In this document: positions 53,886-62,760 of the stretch, in pieces | Numbering within the stretch: position 1 is the first letter of the stretch | Layout of the letters: every line of letters begins with the position of its first letter | Source of the DNA: an uncultured bacterium | GTDB lineage: Bacteria; Chloroflexota; Anaerolineae; J036; Brachytrichaceae | Direction: 5' to 3' | Assembly (NCBI GenBank): GCA_903873965.1 | Contig: CAIQQO010000347.1 | Coordinates: 1-64,000 of the forward strand | Length of the DNA stretch: 64,000 nucleotides | Position numbers and translations under genes: made by a program | The notes under the pieces: generated by a model | The model's database searches: none | Seen by the model: the letters and a program-made list of their open reading frames with translations, nothing else | Told to the model about the DNA's origin: nothing

Positions 53886-55730
53886 ATGGAATTTCAACCT
53901 TTCGCTTCTGGCGTCGCTGACGCTGCTACGTCCGGCACTGCGAAAAGTGCCGCAGGCGTCGACTGGGACTTAAGCGTTTTCTTCAATAGCCCTCTGGATC
54001 CACGCATTGATGACGCTCTGAAGGAGTGCGCCGTGCGTGTTGATGCCTTTGAGGCTACCTATCGCGGTGCACTCAAAGTGTCTGGCGGACCATCGGTTGA
54101 ACTGTTATTGACAGCGCTTCGGGAATCCGAAAATCTTCAGTCAACCCTTGTCCAGATCAGCGCCTATTCCTCACTGTTGTACGCGGCAGATACAACTAAG
54201 GATTCCCATCGCTCACTGGTTCAACGCGTTGAAGAAGCCATGACAGCCCTGCGTAACAAAATGCTTTTCTTTGATCTGGAATGGCTCGAAGTGGCTGACG
54301 CCGACGCCGAGAGGTTGATTCAACATCCATCACTTGCCAACTATAGCCACTACTTAAGAAGTGAGAGACGCTTCAAGCCGCATGCACTCAGCGAGCCTGA
54401 AGAAAAGCTGATGAACGACATGAACATGACCGGGATCAGCGCCTGGCAGAAACTCTTCACGGAAGTTACCTCGTCTCTGCGTTATAAGGTTGAGAAGGAT
54501 GGCGAGGTTAAGGAACTGAATCAGGGGCAGGTGCTGGCCTTGTTGCGCGATCCCGATCGTGAGTTGCGCCGGCGCGCGTTTGACTCTTTGTATTCCACCC
54601 TACAGTCAAATGGCCAGGTGCTGTCGTTTATCTATGACACACGTTTCCAGGATCACCTGGTCAGCAATCGGCTGCGCCACTATACCGATCCCATGGCCCC
54701 GCGACATCTGGCCAACGAAATTGACGGCGCCGCAGTAAAAGCGATGATGACAGCCGTAGAGCGCAATTACCCTCTGGCACAGCGTTACTTCAAGATGAAG
54801 TCAAAGCTCATGGGATTGCCCGGCCTGGAATTGTTCGATCAATATGCGCCCTTGTTTGATGCAAAGGAGTCCTACAGTTACGACGCAGCCCGGGGCGTGA
54901 TTTTACGGGCATTGCAGCGGTTTTCACCGGAATTCGAAACGATTGCAGCGCGTTTTTACAACGAAAACTGGATTGATGCTGATCCGCGCACGGGCAAACG
55001 GGGTGGGGCGTTCTGTGCGGGTATTGCGCCTGAAGTCCATCCATACATCTTGTGCAGTTTTAACGACGACATGCGCGATGTCATGACGGTAGCGCACGAA
55101 TTGGGTCATGGCATTCACTTCTATTTGAGCGCACAGCAGTCTTTGTTTAATTACTATATGAGCCTGCCTGTGGCGGAAACGGCCAGTGTGTTCTCGGAGA
55201 TGTTGGTATTCGATGACTTGCTGACGCAACTAGCAGACCCGCGAAAGCGTTTGGCTTTGATCTGCGGAAAACTGGAAGACAGCTTCGCCACAGTGTTTCG
55301 GCAGACTGTATTGACGCGATTTGAGGAAGCCGTTTATGCAGCGCGGGCCAATGGCCGATTGAGCGCAGAAGCGATTGGCAAAATCTGGATTGAAGCGAAT
55401 GCTCCTTACTACGGTGATGCAGTGCAACTAACAAAGGGCTACGAATGGGGCTGGTCCTATATCCCACATTTTATCAACACGCCATTCTATTGTTATGCCT
55501 ATTCATTCGGTGAATTGCTGGTACTTGCCTTATACGGCAAGTACCGCAGAGAAGGCCAACCTTTTGTGCCCAAATATCGCGCCTTGCTGGAATCTGGTGG
55601 CAGCCTGTCTCCTAGAGACCAGATGGCCGCAATCGGTATCGATATTCATGACGCGGCATTCTGGCAGGTTGGATTTGATGAGTTGGAGCGCCTTGTCGTC
55701 GAAGCCGAAAAGCTAGCGCAGAATGCTTGA
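53886..55730 (+). CDS. pepF: Oligoendopeptidase F
   Basis: This cytoplasmic zinc peptidase (614 residues) of the M3B family cuts short peptides. The active site is H404-E-L-G-H408 within VAHELGHGIHFYLS, and downstream VAETASVFSEML holds the third zinc ligand Glu. Length matches the family (about 600). It precedes the oligopeptide transporter gene cluster, whose promoter overlaps its stop codon. It probably degrades imported peptides. Confidence 0.92.
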   Translation: MEFQPFASGVADAATSGTAKSAAGVDWDLSVFFNSPLDPRIDDALKECAVRVDAFEATYRGALKVSGGPSVELLLTALRESENLQSTLVQISAYSSLLYAADTTKDSHRSLVQRVEEAMTALRNKMLFFDLEWLEVADADAERLIQHPSLANYSHYLRSERRFKPHALSEPEEKLMNDMNMTGISAWQKLFTEVTSSLRYKVEKDGEVKELNQGQVLALLRDPDRELRRRAFDSLYSTLQSNGQVLSFIYDTRFQDHLVSNRLRHYTDPMAPRHLANEIDGAAVKAMMTAVERNYPLAQRYFKMKSKLMGLPGLELFDQYAPLFDAKESYSYDAARGVILRALQRFSPEFETIAARFYNENWIDADPRTGKRGGAFCAGIAPEVHPYILCSFNDDMRDVMTVAHELGHGIHFYLSAQQSLFNYYMSLPVAETASVFSEMLVFDDLLTQLADPRKRLALICGKLEDSFATVFRQTVLTRFEEAVYAARANGRLSAEAIGKIWIEANAPYYGDAVQLTKGYEWGWSYIPHFINTPFYCYAYSFGELLVLALYGKYRREGQPFVPKYRALLESGGSLSPRDQMAAIGIDIHDAAFWQVGFDELERLVVEAEKLAQNA

Positions 55731-55755
55731 CAATATTGCATCGAATGTTGATAAT
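55727..55755 (+). promoter_or_regulatory. Promoter of the oligopeptide transporter operon
   Basis: -35 TTGACA (55727-55732), which contains the pepF stop codon, is followed after 17 bases by GATAAT (55750-55755). Transcription near 55762 leaves an mRNA leader of about 210 bases with a TTACTT-CGAA-AAGTAA hairpin. No protein is recognised in the leader. Confidence 0.75.
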
Positions 55756-55971
55756 CATGCACAATTACTCGGAGCCTTCGACGGTGGCACCTGGTACTAT
55801 CATGAGATTACTTCGAAAAGTAACACACTGTTATGATTCCGTTACTAGTCAACATGGATCATGTATGGAGGTGTATCGACTAAAGTAATACCTTACTTCA
55901 CACAGAAAAAGCACACTACGGTTGCATCGAGAGTCCTTTCAAATGAGTTTTTCCTTAAGGAGGAAGAAGAA

Positions 55972-57975
55972 ATGTCAGACAAGAAGTTGTGGCGTATTGC
56001 TAGTGTCCTAGCCGCCGGAAGCATGATCTTGGCCGCCTGCGGAAATGCGACACCTGTCATCCAGACTGTTGTTGTTAAAGAAACATCCGCGGCTATTAAA
56101 GAAACGTCTATCGTCGTACAGACAAAAGAAGTTTCGGTCGAAAAGACAGTTCAAGTGCAGGTAACTGCGCAGCCGAAGGCCGATTGGTCTACACCGCATC
56201 CAATCCTGAGTGATCTTAAGGTCCGTCAGGCATTGGCCACTTGTGTTAACCGCGATGACCTGATTTCATCAGTTTATCCCACGTTATCTGCCGAAGATAA
56301 AGCCAAACTACGCATGAATACGTTCATCGTAAAAGGCACTAAGTTCTATGACTCCAATGCCATTGATTACACCTATGACATCACGGCTGCAGGCAAGTTG
56401 CTTGATGATGCTGGGTGGACAATCCCCAAAAATGGTGGATTCCGCGAAAATGCTAATGGTGACCGACTAACTCTGAAGTTCCTCACCACAAATGCATCGT
56501 TCCGCCAGACTTGGAGCGCGGTCATGATCAAGCAACTGGAAAAGTGCGGCGTGCAGCTCGCAGCTTCCTATGTTGCCGGCGCTGCGTATCTCTTCTCGCC
56601 ACAGACTGGTCTGCGCCGCCGCGACTTTGAACTCTCGGCGTATGCGTGGGTTGGTCAGCCTGATCCAGGCGGTGAAACGCTTTATGCTTGTAACCAGGTC
56701 CCATTGCCAACCAATGGCTGGGCTGGTCAGAACTACATGGGTTGGTGCAACCAGGCAGCCAGCACTGCCATTCGATTGGCTAACAATACGCTGGATGAGA
56801 ATGAGCGCAAGAAGCAGTATGCCATTGTGCAGGAAGAATTCGCCAAGGATATGGTGAGTTTGCCTTTGTTCCAGCGCGCAGAAGCTGCGGCATATAACAA
56901 GAACCTCAAGGGTATCAAGTTCGATGCAACGCAGTACTATCCCGCCAGCGTGACAGACTGGGAATTGCCCGGCAAGGACACCGTTGTTCTCGGGTTGTCA
57001 CAGGAACCGTCATCACTGTTCGGCCTGGTTGAAGATTCCTACGCAACATCGCTCGTTAACCAGTTCCTTTTCAGCCAGGATATCACTGGGTACAACTATG
57101 ACTACCAGGGTCCAGGCATGGTTGATCAGAAGCTGCCGAAAATAGACAATGGTGGCGCCAAGCTGGTTGAAGTTGCCGTCAAAGATGGCGACAAGCTTGT
57201 CAACTCAACCGGCGACATTGGCACCTTCAAGGGTGGCAAACTGTTGGACGGCGATGGAAAAGAGTTGACTGCAAAGGTCAAGAACTTGAAGGGCGAGGAA
57301 ATCGACCTGAAAGAAGGCGTCATGATGCCGCAGCTCGCTGTCACATTTAAGTTTGTGCCGCGCACATGGTCAGATGGTCAGGCAGTCAGCAAGGCCGATT
57401 ACCAGTTGGGCTACAAACTCACCTGCGACCACACTTCGGGCGCAGTGAGTTACGATACATGCGACCGAACTTCGAAGGTAGACTTCGCGACGGACACTTC
57501 ATACACCATCACGTACGTGCCCGGCTACACCCCGCCGTTGTATTACGCGACGCCCCTGTTCGGTGCGTATCCGGCGCACCGCGTGATTGAGTCTGAAGGC
57601 CCGTACAAGGGTAAGACGCTTGCTGATGTAGAGCCGAAAGACTTCGGCACACTCAAGGAAATCCTTGAGACGCCGCTAGGCGATGGCCCCTACATCCTGA
57701 CGAAGTGGGATAAGCAGCAGCGCATGGTTCTGACTGCTAACCCGAAGTACTGGGGACCTCAACCCAAAGTGAAGAACCTCATCATTCAGTTCTTTGCTGA
57801 AAGCCAGGGCGCCATTGCGGCTATGCTGCAAGGTACAGTCGACATCATTGGTGGTGAAACACTGCCAGGACCTGATAAGTCCATCCATGATGCGGCTGCG
57901 GCTGGCAAGTTGAACGAAGTTGTGATACCAAGTGCTACCTGGGAGCATCTGGACATTAACCTCTTTGTAAAGTAG
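55972..57975 (+). CDS. Oligopeptide-binding lipoprotein with circularly permuted domain order
   Basis: This family-5 (OppA/DppA-type) extracellular receptor has 667 residues. AAGGAGG precedes the ATG and a lipoprotein signal ends in LAAC (Cys23), then a Thr/Val/Lys linker. Residues about 71-333 match what is normally the C-terminal half: DLKVRQALATCVNRDDL, LLDDAGW, GQNYMGWCN and PLFQRAEAAAYNKNLKG. Residues about 334-667 match the normal N-terminal half: VVLGLSQEPSSL, WSDGQAVSKADYQLGY, GDGPYILTKWD, and end at SATWEHLDINLFVK, which in normal members leads directly into the VRQA block. The gene is intact and directly precedes matching permeases. It is probably functional, but the order is most unusual. 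Confidence 0.85.
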   Translation: MSDKKLWRIASVLAAGSMILAACGNATPVIQTVVVKETSAAIKETSIVVQTKEVSVEKTVQVQVTAQPKADWSTPHPILSDLKVRQALATCVNRDDLISSVYPTLSAEDKAKLRMNTFIVKGTKFYDSNAIDYTYDITAAGKLLDDAGWTIPKNGGFRENANGDRLTLKFLTTNASFRQTWSAVMIKQLEKCGVQLAASYVAGAAYLFSPQTGLRRRDFELSAYAWVGQPDPGGETLYACNQVPLPTNGWAGQNYMGWCNQAASTAIRLANNTLDENERKKQYAIVQEEFAKDMVSLPLFQRAEAAAYNKNLKGIKFDATQYYPASVTDWELPGKDTVVLGLSQEPSSLFGLVEDSYATSLVNQFLFSQDITGYNYDYQGPGMVDQKLPKIDNGGAKLVEVAVKDGDKLVNSTGDIGTFKGGKLLDGDGKELTAKVKNLKGEEIDLKEGVMMPQLAVTFKFVPRTWSDGQAVSKADYQLGYKLTCDHTSGAVSYDTCDRTSKVDFATDTSYTITYVPGYTPPLYYATPLFGAYPAHRVIESEGPYKGKTLADVEPKDFGTLKEILETPLGDGPYILTKWDKQQRMVLTANPKYWGPQPKVKNLIIQFFAESQGAIAAMLQGTVDIIGGETLPGPDKSIHDAAAAGKLNEVVIPSATWEHLDINLFVK

Positions 57976-57982
57976 CTTCCGC

Positions 57983-58020
57983 AAGCATAGAGGAGCGTCG
58001 CATGGCGCTCCTCTATGCTT
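57983..58020 (+). other. Strong hairpin after the receptor gene
   Basis: AAGCATAGAGGAGCG (57983-57997) and CGCTCCTCTATGCTT (58006-58020) form a perfect 15-base stem with an 8-base loop. No T-run follows, so it is better seen as an mRNA-stabilising or partial-attenuation hairpin that raises receptor levels over the permeases. Confidence 0.65.
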
Positions 58021-58043
58021 CATCCAAGTAACATTGACCTTGG

Positions 58044-58117
58044 GCACAAAGTAAAACGGTCGCCTTATTTTCTATCCTCAATAAGGTGCAAGCATGGATA
58101 GGATTGATACTTTGTGC
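58044..58117 (+). other. Structured intergenic segment with alternative stems
   Basis: A 10-base inverted repeat (GCACAAAGTA at 58044-58053, TACTTTGTGC at 58108-58117) encloses CCTTATT/AATAAGG (58063-58086). A competing pair, TCTATCC (58071-58077) with GGATAGG (58096-58102), cannot form at the same time. It could be an RNA switch or simply AT-rich repeats. Confidence 0.4.
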
Positions 58118-58184
58118 AGAATTTCTTAAATATAAGGTCGTTCATTTAAGTCATGGATTGTCCATATTGCCAGGTTTGTAATAC

Positions 58185-59378
58185 ATGGTGACCTATCTCG
58201 TTCGCAGGCTCTTCCAGATGGTCTTTGTGCTGTTGGTTGTGACCTTTGTTTCGTATACTCTGTTCTACGTGGCTCCAGGTGGGCCTTTAGCAGCAATTGG
58301 ACAACTGCAAGGTGCAAAGGGTGGGAAAATCCGCGAAGAGGACCTTGTGCGCGTGATGCAGCAGTATGAATTGGACCTATATCATGTGCCACGATTCCTG
58401 CGCTGGATTATTGGTGAGCCACGGGGTCCCATCACTATTTTCGGGCAAGAGATTTTAGGCGCACTTGAAATTGGTTGCTTAAAAGAAGGCCAGGCGCAAA
58501 GGGTTTATCCAGACGGACGTGTAGAAACCACAAATTGCGTCAAACCTGTCTATCTTAAAGACCTCGTAGGTCGCACTACAACGCTGGGTATCCTGCGCTT
58601 TGATTTCGGACGATCACAACAAATATCACGCGGTATGCCAGTGATGGATCTGCTTGGGACACGAATTGTGCCAACACTGGTTCTCATGGGTATATCAGAA
58701 TTGTTGGCATTGCTTATTGCCGTGCCCATTGGCATATATTCAGCAGTTAAACAATACTCGCGCTTTGACTATTTTATTACCACGGTAACTTTTGTTGGTT
58801 CTGCAATGCCCACCTTATTTTTAGGGGTCATGGCAATACTCGTGTTTGGCTTGCTGTTTAAAGATATTGGACTACCATTTCTGCCTGCTCAAGGCGCTAC
58901 CTCAAATGTAGAGATCGCTGTCCCCTTGTTTGGGATGATCACACCTGAATCTATCGGGGATAAGTTATGGCATCTGGCAATGCCTGTCGGTGTACTGACT
59001 TTTGTTAACCTGGCAGGTTGGAGCCGGTTCATTCGTTCAAGTATGCTTGAGGTACTGCGACAGGACTATATTCGTACGGCCAGGTCAAAAGGGCTTGAAG
59101 AGACAACCGTTATCCTGAAGCATGCCCTCCGTAACGCACTCATTCCCTTTGTGACCCTGGTGGTTACACTGATCCCTGCAGTATTCGGAGGCGCCATTAT
59201 TACTGAGTCGGTCTTTAGCTGGCCAGGCATGGGAAGGCTATACATTGAGGCATTGAACCTTAGCGATTATCCAGTAGCTATGGCGACCTTAATGATATCG
59301 ACATTTCTAACCCTCTTTGCATTCCTCCTTTCTGATTTACTCTATCCAATTGTCGATCCGCGAATTCGACTCAACTAA
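58185..59378 (+). CDS. Oligopeptide ABC transporter permease (OppB/DppB type)
   Basis: This 397-residue BPD_transp_1 permease has an N-terminal membrane segment (VTYLVRRLFQMVF), a long extracytoplasmic loop of about 110 residues, then five more helices. The ATPase-docking loop reads EVLRQDYIRTARSKGLEE, the family's EAA motif. The C-terminal FSWPGMGRLYIEAL and LLYPIVDPRIRLN are typical. The loop is longer than in E. coli OppB but common in Chloroflexota-type transporters. The next gene begins 22 bases on. Confidence 0.88.
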   Translation: MVTYLVRRLFQMVFVLLVVTFVSYTLFYVAPGGPLAAIGQLQGAKGGKIREEDLVRVMQQYELDLYHVPRFLRWIIGEPRGPITIFGQEILGALEIGCLKEGQAQRVYPDGRVETTNCVKPVYLKDLVGRTTTLGILRFDFGRSQQISRGMPVMDLLGTRIVPTLVLMGISELLALLIAVPIGIYSAVKQYSRFDYFITTVTFVGSAMPTLFLGVMAILVFGLLFKDIGLPFLPAQGATSNVEIAVPLFGMITPESIGDKLWHLAMPVGVLTFVNLAGWSRFIRSSMLEVLRQDYIRTARSKGLEETTVILKHALRNALIPFVTLVVTLIPAVFGGAIITESVFSWPGMGRLYIEALNLSDYPVAMATLMISTFLTLFAFLLSDLLYPIVDPRIRLN

Positions 59379-59400
59379 AGATCCGTCGAAAAACAAAAAC

Positions 59401-60378
59401 ATGACGAAACCAGTGTCGATTGTGAAATCAGAAAGTCAATGGAGCATCGTATTTCGACGTTTTCGCAAACATCGAATGGCGATGATTTCACTGGTCATCC
59501 TCGCAGTTCTATTTGCTGCGTCGATATTGGCGCCAGTCATAGCGCCATTCGGACGCGATGATATTGATGTCAGTAATATAGCGCGCTTTGCGCCGCCCAT
59601 GTCCGTTGACGCAGGCAATGGGCGCCTGCATATTCTTGGGACAGATCATCTAGGTCGGGATTTGTTTACACGACTTCTTTATGCAGCGAGAGTCACGCTA
59701 TCCGTTGCATTTACCGTTGCGACGCTTGGGTCTGTCATCGGTATCACTTTTGGAACGTTAGCCGGATATTACCGCGGCATCATAGATACCATACTGATGC
59801 GTTTCCTGGATTTCTGGGCCAATCTACCTGACTTTCCTATACTGTTGATTGTGGCATCGATTATGGTGCGCGATGATAAACTACTTCCAATACCACCCTT
59901 TATCGTGTCGTTTATGGGTAACATCATGTTGCTCGCTGATCGCGAGGCGCGACTAGTGGTGGTTGTCATCGTAGTGCTGACAGTCTTTGGCTGGGTGGGA
60001 TCAGCTCGACTCATGCGAGGCATGGTGCTTTCCGTTCGCGAGCGCGATTTCATCGAATCGTCACGAGCACTCGGGGCGAACAATGTTCGTATTATGGCGA
60101 AACACATTGTTCCGAATGCTTTTCCACCTCTCATTGTGTCTTACACATTAGGACTCGCCGGCGCACTAACTTTGGAAACAGCTTTAAGCTTTCTTGGCTT
60201 AGGTGTTCAGCCGCCAACGCCAACATGGGGAAATATGCTTTCTTTTTCGACCGGATATATGCTTGAGCAACCGTTCTTGCCATTGATTCCCGGTTTCCCT
60301 GTATTACTCTGTTCACTGGCTTTTAATTTCATCGGTGATGGACTGCGCGATGCATTGGATCCACGGTTGAAGATGTAA
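59401..60378 (+). CDS. Oligopeptide ABC transporter permease (OppC/DppC type)
   Basis: This 325-residue permease partners the OppB-type protein. The OppC N-terminal signature FRRFRKHRMAMISLVIL leads into the first helix, then LGTDHLGRDLFTRLLYAARVTL, and the EAA loop is SVRERDFIESSRALGANN. It ends AFNFIGDGLRDALDPRLKM, as usual. The start at ATG 59401 is chosen by homology; no good ribosome site is seen, and the open frame further upstream overlaps the previous gene. Confidence 0.88.
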   Translation: MTKPVSIVKSESQWSIVFRRFRKHRMAMISLVILAVLFAASILAPVIAPFGRDDIDVSNIARFAPPMSVDAGNGRLHILGTDHLGRDLFTRLLYAARVTLSVAFTVATLGSVIGITFGTLAGYYRGIIDTILMRFLDFWANLPDFPILLIVASIMVRDDKLLPIPPFIVSFMGNIMLLADREARLVVVVIVVLTVFGWVGSARLMRGMVLSVRERDFIESSRALGANNVRIMAKHIVPNAFPPLIVSYTLGLAGALTLETALSFLGLGVQPPTPTWGNMLSFSTGYMLEQPFLPLIPGFPVLLCSLAFNFIGDGLRDALDPRLKM

Positions 60379-60405
60379 ATGTCCCATGAGGTCACAAGAA
60401 ACTTT

Positions 60406-60419
60406 ATGAAGCGCTTCAT
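60406..60419 (+). other. Palindrome in the gap before the ATPase genes
   Basis: ATGAAGCGCTTCAT is a 14-base perfect palindrome in the 160-base gap between oppC- and oppD-type genes. Further on, TTGAGC (60470-60475) and TATATT (60495-60500), 19 bases apart, may be a weak internal promoter. Confidence 0.3.
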
Positions 60420-60538
60420 CTGGAAAAACCGCGTTATACTCAACCCCTATGCTAGGCTGTGTGTGTCGGTTGAGCACACTGTTCTAATTTTGCTTATATT
60501 AAGGCACATTGATCGAAACTTAACTCGAGGAGAACTAA

Positions 60539-61582
60539 ATGGGTGCTAATGTGAAGGCCGATTCACCCTCTATTGCCGGCTCCAATGCGAGCGGCTCAGC
60601 CAAGGATGAAAATCTGCTTGATATTCAAGGGCTAAAGACGTACTTCTATACAGAAGATGGAGTCGTTAAAGCTGTTGATGGCGTTGATCTGCAAGTAAAG
60701 CGCGGTGAGACGCTCGGTATCGTGGGTGAATCCGGCTGTGGAAAGAGTGTTACGTCTCTTTCTGTCATGCGATTGATCGGCGCTCCCGGAAAAGTTATCG
60801 CCGGCAAGATTAACTTTGACGGTAAAAACCTGCTTGCGATGACTGAAAGCCAGATGACGAAGATTCGCGGCAATCGCATCTCGATGATTTTTCAGCAACC
60901 GACAACCTGCCTCAATCCTGTCTTTAAGATTGGCGACCAGGTTTCCGAGGTGTTGAACATTCACCAGAGCCTTGGGAAAGAAGCAGGCATGAAGCGCTCA
61001 ATCGAGTTGCTGCGCATGGTGGGCATCCCTGAGCCCCAGAAACGCATTAATTCCTATCCGCATGAGATATCAGGCGGCCAGGCACAGCGTGTGATGATAG
61101 CGATGGCTTTGGCGTGCGCTCCCGAACTCTTGATTGCTGATGAGCCGACAACAGCGCTCGATGTGACCATTCAGGCGCAGATTCTTGACCTGATGCGTGA
61201 CCTGAGATCCAAGACCGGTACCTCTATCATGCTGATTACGCATGACATGGGTGTTATCGCCGAAATGGCTGACCGCGTGGTTGTGATGTATGCCGGCCAG
61301 ATCGTAGAACAGGCTGATGTAAAAACACTGTTTGCGCATCCCATGCATCCCTACACACAAGGTCTGCTGGGATCGATTCCCGTTCTTGGCACCGTGCGCG
61401 AGCGCCTCGATGTCATTCCCGGATCGGTGCCAAATCTGTTGAACCCACCGCCCGGTTGCCGGTTTGAACCGCGTTGCCAGGCCTGTGAAGGTGCCATGCG
61501 CGAGCGGTGCCGTGTAGAGGTTCCGCGGTTGCTTGAGGTCGAGCCTGGTCACTTTGTGCGCAGTTGGCTATACGACAAATAA
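60539..61582 (+). CDS. Oligopeptide ABC transporter ATP-binding protein (OppD/DppD type)
   Basis: This 347-residue ATPase energises peptide import. Walker [11 protein letters not shown]-loop [12 protein letters not shown], signature [15 protein letters not shown], Walker [14 protein letters not shown] and switch His [11 protein letters not shown] are present. The C-terminal oligopeptide-transporter extension has [14 protein letters not shown]...RCRVE, a Cys-rich motif that in some homologues binds an Fe-S cluster. GAGGAG precedes the ATG. It is followed by its OppF-type partner. Confidence 0.9.
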   Translation: MGANVKADSPSIAGSNASGSAKDENLLDIQGLKTYFYTEDGVVKAVDGVDLQVKRGETLGIVGESGCGKSVTSLSVMRLIGAPGKVIAGKINFDGKNLLAMTESQMTKIRGNRISMIFQQPTTCLNPVFKIGDQVSEVLNIHQSLGKEAGMKRSIELLRMVGIPEPQKRINSYPHEISGGQAQRVMIAMALACAPELLIADEPTTALDVTIQAQILDLMRDLRSKTGTSIMLITHDMGVIAEMADRVVVMYAGQIVEQADVKTLFAHPMHPYTQGLLGSIPVLGTVRERLDVIPGSVPNLLNPPPGCRFEPRCQACEGAMRERCRVEVPRLLEVEPGHFVRSWLYDK

Positions 61583-61644
61583 CCCCTGTTTTAGCGAGTG
61601 CATAACAGAATCTATCAAACAGAGTTTGGCTGGAGAATAACGAT

Positions 61645-62691
61645 ATGACGATGACTTCGGAGATCAAGGCTAATCCCCAGAATTCCACTTTACGAAGTGA
61701 TGATCTTCTGCAGGTGAAGGATCTCGTAAAACACTTTCCGATTAAAGGCGGCATCCTGCAGCGGACGGTTGCGCAGGTTCAGGCTGTCAGTGGTGTTTCC
61801 TTTACTGTTAAAAAAGGTGAAACACTGGGTTTAGTGGGTGAGTCTGGTTGCGGCAAGACGACAGTAGGCCGCACGTTGTTGCGATTAACCCCGGCGACAA
61901 GCGGCAGTGTCATTTTTGGCGGCAAGGATATCTTTACGCTGAACAACGCTGAAATGAAGAATATTCGCCGCGATATGCAGATCATCTTCCAGGACCCGTA
62001 CTCTTCGCTTGATCCACGTATGCCTATCGGCGAGAGTGTGGGAGAAGGGTTGCTCGTTCATGGCGAACGTGACACAAAAAAGCGCAATGATATCGTCATG
62101 GCTATGCTCAAGAAAGTGGGTCTTGAGGATTATCATGCTCGTCGATATCCGCATGAGTTCTCGGGCGGTCAGCGCCAGCGTATTGGTATCGCGCGCGCTC
62201 TCGCTTTGCAGCCGAAGTTTATCGTATGCGATGAACCTGTATCAGCGCTTGACGTTTCGATTCAGTCACAGGTGCTCAACCTGCTGAAGGATCTGCAGCG
62301 CGAATTCGGCCTGACCTACCTTTTCATCGCGCACAACCTGGGCGTAGTTGAACACATCAGTGACCGCGTTGGCGTCATGTACCTGGGCAAGATGGTTGAA
62401 CTGACAGATCGCGAATCTGTATTTCGTGATCCGTTACATCCGTATACGAAAGCATTGCTTTCTGCCATACCGATACCCAATCCCACCATCCATCGCGAAC
62501 GCATCATCCTGCAGGGTGATGTTCCAAGCCCGATCAACCCTCCCAGCGGTTGTAACTTCCACCCCCGCTGCCCGTGGGCGATTGATAAGTGCAAGGTCGA
62601 GGTACCTCTGCTTGAGGAGCTTCGCCCAGGCCATCAGGTTGCCTGCTGGGTCGCCAAACAGCGCGTTGAGGACGAGAAGCAACTTCGGTAA
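61645..62691 (+). CDS. Oligopeptide ABC transporter ATP-binding protein (OppF/DppF type)
   Basis: This 348-residue ATPase completes the importer. It opens [17 protein letters not shown], the OppF feature, then Walker [29 protein letters not shown], signature [15 protein letters not shown], Walker [14 protein letters not shown] and [11 protein letters not shown]. The Cys-containing extension [20 protein letters not shown] follows. GGAG lies upstream of the ATG. A terminator lies after it. Confidence 0.9.
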   Translation: MTMTSEIKANPQNSTLRSDDLLQVKDLVKHFPIKGGILQRTVAQVQAVSGVSFTVKKGETLGLVGESGCGKTTVGRTLLRLTPATSGSVIFGGKDIFTLNNAEMKNIRRDMQIIFQDPYSSLDPRMPIGESVGEGLLVHGERDTKKRNDIVMAMLKKVGLEDYHARRYPHEFSGGQRQRIGIARALALQPKFIVCDEPVSALDVSIQSQVLNLLKDLQREFGLTYLFIAHNLGVVEHISDRVGVMYLGKMVELTDRESVFRDPLHPYTKALLSAIPIPNPTIHRERIILQGDVPSPINPPSGCNFHPRCPWAIDKCKVEVPLLEELRPGHQVACWVAKQRVEDEKQLR

Positions 62692-62720
62692 GAGAGAAGA
62701 AAGCCAGATATCAGAGGTTG

Positions 62721-62752
62721 GAGGTCAGATAAGACTTCTGACCTCTTGTTTC
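62721..62752. terminator. Terminator between the transporter operon and the M20 gene
   Basis: GAGGTCAGA (62721-62729) and TCTGACCTC (62737-62745) form a 9-base perfect stem with a 7-base loop, followed by TTGTTTC on the plus strand. It separates two convergent genes. Confidence 0.65.
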
Positions 62753-62760
62753 TGACCTTC

